Assembly: GCA_031761405.1 (NCBI GenBank)
Contig: JASEVX010000005.1
Span: forward strand, 4,583,391-4,647,390
Length of the DNA: 64,000 bases
Direction: 5' to 3'
DNA from: Serripes groenlandicus
Lineage: Eukaryota; Mollusca; Bivalvia; Cardiida; Cardiidae
Shown here piece by piece: positions 12,201 to 24,200 of the stretch (positions are counted from its first letter, which is position 1; each line of letters starts with the position of its first letter). The translations under genes were made by a program, and so were the position numbers. The notes under the pieces were generated by a model. That model saw nothing but the letters and a program-made list of their open reading frames with translations, made no database searches and was not told where the DNA came from.

Positions 12201-15200
12201 CTTATCTCATTGTTTTAAAAGTAGATTGCTGCAAAGGTGTCCACTGTTGACTTTAAAAGAGGAAAGGTAAAATGACGTGCTATTGCATGCAAATCCTAAA
12301 TTGTCTGTTTTGTGGTTTTATTGAAAAATAATAAAATTCAAATATTCTGACAAACATCTTGAAAAGTGTATGTGGAATTCACAAATCTTATAATTATTCC
12401 TTAATGAAAGCACTGTATACATACTAAGACTAATGATTGGCAAGATTACTCATTTCCATTACTGTTTATGATCAATAATTAGTTTGTTGTATGTATGGTC
12501 AACCTACTTTGGAATGGAGATTGATCATAAACAATGAAAGGCTTCAATTATCATTCACTTCGTTGACAAAACAATGCAAGTTATGATACATTTTCACTTG
12601 ACCCCACCCCTGATGTTCCAATATGCCCCTCAGTTGATAACTGTTTATTCAACTACTATAATGTTAGTGTTAACTATGCATAACTGCACTATGGATATCC
12701 GGCGACATTGATGCGTTGCATCAATTTTCTCTTGTTCATAATTAAATACCTGCCATATGTTCAACATACATATGATTCATATCACAACTAAATCCTTAAT
12801 ATTCTCAATGTTCACTCATAAAAATCTCAGATGCTGCTGTTCTATTTGTTCTACTCTGGTTATTAGGTTATCATGTTCTTTTATGTTTATTAGCCAGCTC
12901 AAGCAAAAAACGGTCTTTAATTGTTTACCTGAGGCAACATGCATTTAACTATGTCTCAGCTGCAGAAGCGTTTAAACACATATTTTGAAAACATTGTGGC
13001 AACAGGAGAATTTGTTCATAACAAGCAATTATTTCTCTTTTTACCACAATTTTAACTTTCATTTTTATAAATTTTTGCATAGATATTTTTTTAAAGTTGT
13101 CAGGAGAAGAAAATCTTACCAAATATAAGTATACTATTTGAAATTAGAGTTAGAAACAGTGTGAGAAAAAGGTAATTGTCGATAATGAGCAATTGCTCCT
13201 TTTCTCACCAATTTTAAAATAATACAAATTTGTTGCAAAGGTGCCATATATCTTATGTATCAGGGAAAGGAATCATGCACATGTACTTGAAGAAAGTGGA
13301 GCCTATCTTTATTTCAAAGCACTGTAACTTTTGTAGCAGATGTCTTGTAGAAGGGAAAAAAGTAGTTGCTTATAAAAGGCAATTTCCTTTACCATTTGGT
13401 AACATTAAATACGAAGACTTATTTTTGCTTGTCAAGGCTTTATTATTCTTTTGTTTTGAATGAAGTTGATTTTATGTAATTCACTTTATTTAATTAGTGT
13501 TGGTTACAGAATAATTGTGTTGAATGAGGTTTGACTCTTTATGTTACAAGTTTTTATACATGTTTACACTTTCATGATAAGTATCAAAAATACCAAAAAA
13601 CTCCTGCACAACCCGTTCCTACATACTACAAATCTGCTGCAGACAACACAGAAAACATCAAAAAAGTTGTCTGCTACAGATTTATCCAAATATGTCTGCA
13701 TGTGTGAATGGATGAATAACATGTATAATTATGATCCCCATTTAGGTGTAATAATATATCCCCTTATCCGATATGCTAATACTATAAAATAATGAAGCAC
13801 AGACAGGTAGTAGTAAACTTTTAGTACATTTACATTGTGGAAGAAGGAGATATTGCTCATGAGAAATGTTTTCCTTTTCCCACGATGTTTTCCAAAGTTG
13901 TCAAGTTATAATAGAGGCATGAAAAAGCTTACCATTTGCAGTTGTAGAAATAAAAATAAATACAACATCAGTCATTTAACTTTTTACCACATAAAACAAA
14001 TCTGCAGCAGACGACTTTGAAAATGTCTACTCAAAAATATGGAAAAGATAAGTGGAAAAAAGTAGAAATTGCTTGTTTTGAGCAACCTCTCCTTTTGTCA
14101 CGATGTTTTCAAAAGTCGTCTCCTGCAGATGCGTCAAAATGCGTCTTTAGGTGGAAAAGGGTTAACGGAGCTCTTAATGCTCATGTTAAAAGAAATTCTT
14201 TATTTGGCGCTGAAATCTTACGCTCTGGGTCACAACAGAAACATCTCAGTGAAGATGATTCTTTACCACACCCACTGCATAGAGACTGGTTTGTTTATAA
14301 GAATTTGTGTGGAAAATATCTGTCTACCCGTCTATATCTAGGCTTCATGACGTAAAATGGATATTATAGAATGTGTGTGGTCAATGTTTGTTTAACCCTT
14401 TCCCTCGTACAAACGCAATTTGATGCATCTGCAGCAGACAACTTTTGAAGACATTGTGACAAAAGACGAAATTGCTCAAAAACGAGCAATTTCTCCTTTT
14501 GCCACAATGTTTTCAACTTTTTTCAATAATTATTCTTTCATTTTTGGGGATTTTCCATGTTTTTGCCGAGATGTTTTCAAAGTCGTCTGCCACAGATTTG
14601 TTGTGTATGTGGGAAAGGGTTGAATAGAGTGTGTGTGATCAAGTATGTTTTATCTCATAGTTTACATTTCTTGATGCCTCCTCACTGAACGTTGTCATAT
14701 ATATATATATATATATATCACAGTCACTGTTAGGCGTTTTAACCCTTTCCCTCATATAGACGCTTTCTGACGCCTCTGCAGCAGATGGCTTTTTGAAAAC
14801 ATAGTGACAAAAGAAGAAATTGCACAAAACGTGCAATTTCTCCTTTTGCCACAATGTTTTCCACATTTAGTCATAGGTTATCCATTCAATTATTGAGATT
14901 TTCTATGTTTTGACAAAATATGTTCAAAGTCGTCTGCTGCAGAATTGTCGTATGAGGGAAAGGGTTAATCACAGATAAATGATGATGTAGTGGCAGAGGA
15001 CCAGATAAGGGGGAGTGAACTGGTCCTTTTCCCAAAATATATCTCTTATTACCCAACCAAACCCTATGTTGAGTGCCCACAACGTAGGGTTTGAGTGACA
15101 AACAGGGATTTCATTTCATGAAAAATACCCCCTGATCTAGAGTTCTGTAGTCGTGACACTTTCGGCGACAAAAATTGTTTTCATAGCTTTGCAATTTGTA

Positions 15201-18200
15201 TCGTATATGAATCATATTTAGAATTCTCACTCAAATTTTAACGAGTTTTGTTTGTCAAAAGTGTTTGTATTTACACTTTTTTTCCAATACAGAGGATGTA
15301 TGATGATGCCTCAAATCAAATTTTAAAAAGATTCTGCAGCGAATGTCTTATTAAAACTAAAGATGCTTTTAAATTGTTCTGAAAAAATATTAAGAAATGT
15401 AAATTTTAAATGATTTAAAAGGTGCAAAATCTAATAAGAAGTGTTTATGTATAAGGAAAGGTTATTAATTGTATTATTGTAGTATATTATTACTTTTAAA
15501 AATGAGATAGTTTGCCATTAGTCAAATTAGAACTATGTCAATCAAAAAGAATTCTCATATGACCAACAGGACCCCAAAATTTACATAATTCTAATGAAAG
15601 CAGACAATGCAGAATCGGATATTTCACATTCATATTGGTTTATCCTGATCTTCATGGATTCTTCATGCAGTCAAGTGTCTTTTTACCTGTTATACCTAAT
15701 CCTCCTGTCATATGTTTCTATTATTGGCACTTAACCCTTTCCCTCATACGACAATTATGCAGCAGACGACTTTGAACATATTTTGTCAAAAAATGGAAAA
15801 TCTCTATAATTGAACGGATAACCTATGACTAAAAGTGGAAAACATTGGCAAAAGGAGAAATTCTTTTGTCACTATGTTTTCAAAAAGCTGTCTGCTGCAG
15901 AGGCATCAGAAAGCGTCTATATGAGGGAAAGGATTAAAATACTTTTGGTGATATTTTGAAAGAAGGGATCCATTAAGATAAACATATCTTGGTATGGAAT
16001 ATACTTTTTTCAAACACCTTATAAGCACCTGTAACTTTGACTCAACTTAGTATACTGGTATAAACTTTTAATTTTTAACTTTTGCAGGTATTCCGTAGCT
16101 AGACCAGTTGAAACCCAAGCTATTAATAAATCAAAAACCACCACCATATCAGATATAGTAAGTCATGTGATTATTGGTCAGCTTCGTATTATTTCCAGTT
16201 TTATTTTAAGCTCACCTGTGCACGAAGTGCTCAAGGTGAGCTATTGTGATCACAATTTGTCTGTCGTGCGTACGTCGTGCGTCATCAATAATTGTCTTGT
16301 TAACACTCTACAGGCTACATTTTGCATCTGATCTTCATGACAGTTTATCTGAACATTCATCTCCATCAAATCTTGGACAAGTTCGAAACTGGGCCATATG
16401 AGATCAAAAAGTAGGTCACTAGGTCAAATTGAAGGAAAATCTTGTTAACACTCTGGAGGCTGCATTTTTAGCTCACCTGAGTTTTGCCCAATGTGAGTTA
16501 TTGTGATCGCCTTTTGTCCGTCGTGCGTCGTCCATCGTGCGTCAACTTCTTCTCCTCAGTAACCAGTGGGTCAATTGGGATGAAATTTCACAGAAGGCAT
16601 CCTCTCAATGACCTCACCAGAATTCCTTCAATTTTTTTTGGATCCGTGCAGAATTCTGGTTTCCCCTCTATCAGATTCCTTCAAGCCATGTTGATTGGTG
16701 AAAAAACATGGCCACAAAGGGCTATTTTGCCTTATATGGCTAAAGTGAAAAATCTTCTCCTCCGAAAGTGTCAGGCCGATTTTCAAATAATTTTGTAGAA
16801 AGGTTCCTAGGGTGACCCTCTATCTATCAGATTCCTTCAAGCTAAGTTGATTGGTCGGAAACTATGGCCGGCAGGGGGCGGGGCTTATATGGCTAGTGTG
16901 ATAAAAAAAAAATCAGCTGAGCAAACTTGAAAATATGGAAACTTTATCAGAATACTTGTCTTGATAATATGTAGGCCAAGTTTGAATATAGGTCATGTCG
17001 AGTCAAAAACAAGGTCACTTAGAAAATCTTGTTTGAACTCTAGAGGCTGCACTTTTTTCTTCAGCAGCTTGTACATTTTTAGATTGATCTATTCTGATCA
17101 CTATCTGTCCGCCGTCCGTCGTTAACTTTTAGCTTTAAACATTATCTCCTCCTAAACCCCAGGATTAATTTCAACCAAACTTCACAGGAATGTTCCTTTG
17201 GTGGTCATCTTTCAGAATTATTTATAGATTTAAAAATTATATTGAGAACTTTGGTTGCTGTGGCATCAGAAAGGGGGCAAAAGGTGCAAACTTTAAAAAT
17301 AATCTGATTCTGTTTGTCAGATTCCAATATTATATGGTAGAAATGTGCCTTGGGTGATCTTCAACAACAATTGTTCAAGCCATACTGATTGGTTACAAAA
17401 AAACATGGCAGTCAGACGGCATCAGAAAAGGGGCAAAAGGACAAAATTTGAAAATTCTGTTTTTATGAAAATGCTTGTATGATTTAAAGAAAATTTAATA
17501 AGAATCTTACTTAAGTGATCCTCTTCTTAATTTGTTCAAGCAGTATTGATTGGTTATACAATCATAGCAACCAGGCGTCATCACAAAAGGGGTAAATTGA
17601 ACTTTTAGCTACAAATTACTACTTCTACCATACCACTTGACCAATTTCAACTTAACTTTACAGGAATATTTCTTTGTTAGTCCTCTTTCAAAATTGTTCA
17701 AAGACTTACATTCTGTATAGAACTTGGGTTGCTGCAGCATCAGAAAGGGAGAAAAATACCCAAACTTTAAAATTCCTTTACTCCGTAATCTGCTTGTCCG
17801 ATCCAAGATAATTTGGTAGAAATGTTCTTTGAGTGACCATCTACATAATAAATATAATAATAATATTTGCTACTTATTGACTATCACTCAGGTGATCGAT
17901 TTAGAGCCATCTTGGCCCTCTTGTTCAGAATGTTTGTCTAAATGATATCTAGGCCAAGTTTGAATATGGGTCATATTTGGACAAACACTAGGTCACTAGG
18001 TCAAATTGAAGGAAAATCTTGTTAACACTCCGGAGGCTACATTTTTAACTTGAAAATATTGAAACTTTGTCAGAATGGTAGTCTCAATGCTAGGCTAAAA
18101 ATGAAAATCTTACTAACACTTTTGAGGCCGCATTTTTTGCTTCAGCAGCTTGAAATTTTGTCAACATGTTTGTCTTAATGATATATATATCAAGATCAAA

Positions 18201-21200
18201 TATAGGTCATATTGACTAGTAAACTAGGTCACTTAGCCAAATTGAAGGAAAACCTTTTCAACACTCTGGAGACTGCATTTTATATTTCAGCAGTTTGAGA
18301 CTTTGTCATGTGTTTTGTATTAGAAATCTCATTGCATAACCCAGGAGGAATCCGCTGTGGTCGAGTGGTTAGTGTCGGGGATTTCGAAACTGGGTGTCCC
18401 GGGTTCGATCCCCAGTCGCGGCACTACGGTCATGGTGGAGTGCCCTTTGGCAAGGCACATTTTCTAGCCTAGTACTGGTTTGTTTACCCAGGGATCATGA
18501 ATAAGTGAACTGTCGCCGTGATATAACTGAAATATTGTTGAAAGCGGCGTAAAACCCCAATAAATAAATGAATAATAAATAAATGCATAACCCAGGTGAT
18601 CGATCAAGGGCCATCATAGCCCTCTTGTTTCTATTTACAATTAAAATGACTCGGGCATAATTCTCTTGAAAAAATTCGTATATACAGTCAGAAGATTTAA
18701 CTGTTTCCCACCTGTAGACACATTTGGATGCATTTATTTTTAGCTCACCTGTGCACGAAGTGCTCAGGGTGAGTTATTGTGATGGCCTTTTGTCCGGCGT
18801 CCGTCGTCCGGCAACTTTTTCTCCTCAGTAACCAGTGGGTCAATTGGGATGAAACTTCACAGGAAGCATCCCCACATTGACCTCACCAGAATTCCTTCAA
18901 ATTTTTGGGATCCATGCATAATTCTGGTTTCCATGGCAACGAAATGAATTTTTTTTAAAAAATCTTCTTCTCCAGAACTGGTTGGCAGATTTTCAAATAA
19001 TTTTGTAGAAATGTTCCTTGGATGACCCTCTATCAGATTCCTTCAAGCCATATTGATTGGTCGAAAAACATGGCCACCAGGGGGCGGGGCTATTTTGCCT
19101 TATATGGCTATAGTGAAAACTTAAAAAATCTTCTCCTCCGAAAGTGTCAGACCGATTTTCAAATAATTTTGTAGAAATGTTCCTTGGATGACCCTCTATC
19201 AGATTCCTTCAAGCCATGTTGATTGGTTGAAAAACATGGCTGCCATGGGGGCGGGGCTATTTTGCCTTATATGGCTATAGTAAAAACTTAAAAAATCTTC
19301 TTTTCCCAAACTGGTTGGTAGATTTTCAAATAATTTTGTAGAAATGTTCCTTAAGTGACCCACTATCAGATTCCTTCAAGCCATGTTGATTGGTCGAAAA
19401 ACATGGCCGCCAGGAGGGGCGGGGCTATTTTGCCTTATATGGCTATAGTGAAAACTTAAAAAATCTTCTTCTCCGAAAGTGTCAGGCCGATTTTCAAATT
19501 ATTTTATAGAAATGTTCCTTGGATGACCCACTATCAGATTCCTTCAAGCCATGTTGAATGGTCGAAAAACATGGCCGCCAGGAGGGGCGGGGCTATTTTG
19601 CCTTATATGGCTATAGTGAAAACTTAAAAAATCTTCTTCTCCAAAAGTGTCAGGCAGATTTTCAAATAATTTTGTAGAAATGTTCCTTAAGTGACCCATT
19701 ATCCGATTCCTTCAAGCCATGTTGATTGGTCGAAAAACATGGCCGCCAGTGGGCAGGGCTGTATTGCATTATATGGCTATAGTGAAAACTTAAAAAATCT
19801 TCTCCTCCGAAAGTGTCAGGCAGATTTCCAAATAATTTTGTAGAAATGTTCCTAGGGTGACCCTCTATCAGATTCCTTCAAGCCAAGTTGATCGGTCGAA
19901 AACTATGGCTGCCAGGGGGCTGGGCTTATATAGCTAAAGTGAAAAAAAAAATCAGGTGAGTGATTCCAGGGCCATCATGGCCCTCTTGTTCAAAGTTGTT
20001 TGCTTCAGATTTGTTCTATGTGGGAAAGACTTGAAGGCTGTGTACTTGACATAGTTATTGCTCATTTATCTCCTCTCTTCAGCATGAGTGCATTTTAGAT
20101 GATCTCCATTCATTGTAATTAATAGTTTTTCATTAGTGTTAAGTTTTTCTTAAATGCTTTAATGAAAAAATGATTTGATCAAGAACAGTTATATAGGAAT
20201 ATTGAAATATTAAAGTAAATAGGGGCTTTGTTGTTGAATACGCATATTAACCCTTTCCCTCATATAGACGCTTTCTGATGCCTCTGCAGGAATCACCCTG
20301 TGCGTCTGTCCGTCCGTCCGTCTATCCATATGTCTTGTTGCAGTACACAACCTGAGGATGTGCATGAAGTAAGATTACCCCAGGTGGAAATATATCCGTC
20401 TGTCTGTCTGTCTATATGTCTTGTAAGCGCAACGGGGGGTATCCTTTTGTGAGTTCACTCACAATTCTAGTTATTTCCAAGTATTGAATACAAAGTTTTG
20501 AGTTTTAAGTTGTCTTCCACAGATGCATCAAAATGTGTCTAACCCTTTCCCTCATACAACAATCCTGCAGCAGACGACTTTGGACATATTTTGTAAAAAA
20601 ATAGAAAATCTCTATAATTGAATGGATGACCTATGACTAAAATTGGAAAACATTGTGGCAAAAGGAGAAATTGCTTGTTTTGAGCAATTTCTTCTTTTGT
20701 CACCTGTAATGTTTTCAAAAAGTTGTCTGCTGCAGAGGCATCAGAAATCATCTATATGAGGGAAAGGGTTAACTAATATACATGTTTATTGTTACAGGAA
20801 AGTCAAGCTCCAGATCCACTCGCTAAAGCTCAGTTAGATTTATTATCGCAGCTCATAGGTAGCTCAACTACCACACAGAAAACGGGCTTTAGACTCAACT
20901 TGTTTAATACAGACAAGGAAGAAGAGTAAGTATAGGGTATTTTGTTAAACTTTTCCACAACTTTTTTAGGGTATTTTGTTAAACTTTTCCACATACAGAG
21001 GCTTTATGATGTAAACTTTTGTTGTCTACATTGCCCAATTTTTCACAATATTTTTAACTTTTCAATGAGTAAACATTCATTTATAGAGGTTTACCATATT
21101 TCGAACCAGGCATTTTCAAAGTTGACTGCTGCAGATTTGCTGTATGTGGGAAAGGGTTGATATAGGTTTGTACTCAATTGTATGTAACTAAATCTATGTT

Positions 21201-24200
21201 AAATCTTATGGTTTTAAATAGGATGGGGTTATTTATCTATATTCTTTTCTTCCAATCATCTTTAAGAATTTTGCAGTTTCATAGAAAAGGGAAGGTTAGT
21301 TAACATTTTCACACAAAAAAAAACACCAGTAGCAAAAGGATAAATTTCTCATGATGAACAATTTCTCCTTATGCAGCAATGTTTTCAAATTTTGTATACT
21401 GCGGATGCGATTTTTAAACATCTGCATGTCGGAAAGTGTTAATGATGAAAATACAGTTAACCCTATCCCTCATGCGACAATTCTGCACCAGACGACTTTG
21501 AACATATTTTGTCAAAGAATAGAAAATCTCTTTAATTGAATGGATAACCTATGACTAAAAGTGGAAAACATTGTGTCAAAAGGAGAAATTGCTTGTTTTG
21601 ACTAATTTCTTCTTTTGTCACTATGTTTTTAAAAAGCTGTCTGCTGCACAGGTGTCAGAAAGCGTCTATATGAGGGAAAGGGTTAAAACCACATCATTAT
21701 TCCCAAAAGGCGGATGAGATATTGGTTGGACATCGTCCATCCTTCACGATATCTAAAGGATGGTTGGATGGATTTTGTTAAAACTACATGTCAGAAATGT
21801 CAGATGGCAAGTTACTAAGATTGCTTAAAGAACACCAAAGTAATGCCTTCTTGAATTTAACCCTTTCCCACATATTAACACTTTTTGACGCTTCTGCAAC
21901 AGATGACTTTTGAAAAACATTGTGACAAAAAGAGAATTGCTCAAAACAAGCAATTTCTCCATTTGCCACAATGTTTTCAACTTTTTGCAGTAGTTATACC
22001 TTTTTTTATAGAGATTTTCCGGGATTTCCCCAAAAGGCTTTCAAAGTCGTCTGCTGCAGGTTTGCTGTATGTGGGAAAGGGTTAAAAGTTCTACACATTC
22101 TAGTAACTGTTGCACACAGTATTGCTAGCAATGTACTTCGGATTGGCAGAAGATGTGATCTCATTAACCCTTTCCCTCATATAGACGCTTTCTGATAATA
22201 TGGTAATCCATTCAATTATAGAGATATTCTATGTTTTGACAAAATAAGTTCAAAGTCGTCTGCTGCAGAATTGTCGTATGAGGGAAAGGGTTAAGTCTGT
22301 AGGAGCTTAAATTAATTATCTATTTGTCCAAAATGTTTGTACAGAAAAAATATCAGGAACATAATTATTGGCTTGAGTGAATGCTGTATCTGGTTTTTGT
22401 CATCAAAGCATTGGTTACTTTATCAGATTCTTCTGCTAGAAAGTAAATAAGCATGCTGTAGAACTGATTTTGTGAAATGATTCTTCTTAACTCTTTCTCA
22501 AATTACTTATGATGTTTCCAACTTAATCCAATTATTATACTCTCATATAATTATGTGCATTTTCCGTTGTTTTGCCTACAAACTTTCAAAGTTGTCTGCT
22601 GCAAATTTGTTGTAAGTGCGAAAAAAGTTTAAATTTTTAAAGTCCTGTCTTTTTGGAGTTTATATAGCCTTAGCAAAAAGAAGTCTCCAACTCCATTTAT
22701 GTTACAAAATGCTGAATATGTAGAGGTTTTATGAATAACCAATCGATATTTCAGCAAGACCATCACATCTGAACATTGGATCTCATCTAGCTGATGCCAT
22801 CCGAAATGCCTGATTTGATAGCATTAATGTTGACAAAAGTATTATTCAAACAATTTCCACTTTCATAGCTAAGGGTTTTAATTATGCGAATAATTAAGAA
22901 TTTGAACTCTGAAAGGAAAAGGGAGGTAAATCAAATATTGCTAAAATTTTAAAAGCTGATGAATTACAGTTCCTGATTGAATAATGACAACTCGGATAAA
23001 TATATTCACTTTATTTCAGACAAGCAGCTGTTTTATATCAGCCAACAGCTAGTTCTCAGGAATCTCAGGTTGTAAAGATTGATGCTTCAAAGGTAGGCTC
23101 TACTGGGTTTTACACTTCTTTCAGGTTTTAACCCTTTCCCTCATAAAGACGCTTTCTGAAGCCTCTGCAGCAGACGGCTTTTTGAAAACATAGTGACAAA
23201 AGATGAAATTGCACAAGACGTGCAATTTCTCCTTTTCCCACAATGTTTTCCACTTTTTGTCATAGGTTATTCATTCAATTATGGAGATTTTCTATGTTTT
23301 GACAAAATACGTTTGCTGCAGGATTGTCGTATGGAAAGGGTTAAACAATGTTGCGACTGTCTTGGTGGTGTAGTGGAGAGAGAGTCCAGCTCAAGTATGG
23401 ACTCATAAAACTGTAATACTGGCTTTCTTCCTTGATGTTCAGCCACACCCCGTAGCTCAGTCAGCAACAAATTGGGCTATCGATCCAGGGGTTTTGAGTT
23501 ATAACCCCAACTCAGCCAAAAGTCTGACGTTTAACAAAAGTAAATGAGACAAGAGCCATTTGTCTTCCACCAATGGGATAACAGTGTATGCTTAAAAAGT
23601 ATTGTGTGGAGTACCTGTGTGAGAGAACCAGGCAAAACATGGGTAGGTATACTGGCCTCTGCGATATGACAGACAATCAATCAATCCTTGGCACTCAGGG
23701 TTGTGTGGATAGCATAACTTCTCTGTCATCTATCGGTCCGTCACACTTGGCATTAATTCGCCATAATTTTGTGTCTGTTTGACTCCAAAGTATAAGGAAT
23801 TGTTAGAACACAGGAGCTAAATTACTGTTGTCAATTTGAGTAAATTACACCAGGTTTGTATTTTTTCAGCATAATTATTCTTCAATAAAATTGGCGGCAG
23901 TTTCACTCTGGCGGTACTTTCGCCCAGATTCTAAAATTTCAACTTCAAATCTTTTCTCATTTACCCATACTAGTCCAGTAAACAGTCAGAAGATATTGAA
24001 CTTAAAAGGTGGATAAAGGTTCTATGTTCATTATTATTTTATAGAGTCAATGTAACATAAAAGTAAAAGTTGTCATGCTGTTGGACATAAATTGACATTT
24101 TCTATTGACCCTTTCCCTCATATAGATGCTTTATGACGCCTCTGCAGCAGACGGCTTTTTGAAAACATAGTGACAAAAGAAGAAATTGCTCAAAAACGAG

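Larger units (their letters stand above)
1391..16087. other. 14.7-kb OSCP1 intron filled with repeats
   Basis: The intron separates the two halves of the NMYSV motif. It holds at least a dozen TTAA MITEs, one AGCTCACCT-type element, the 3.48-kb CAGGG transposon, a minisatellite and SINEs, listed separately. The stretches 11113-12190, 12271-12942 and 15150-15730 show no recognisable gene or element. ORFs of 60-110 codons here are chance or repeat-derived. Confidence 0.85.

Noticed and set aside
16484..16798. 104-codon ORF
   Set aside because: It lies within the tandem units of an AGCTCACCT-family element and is not conserved in its sister copies.
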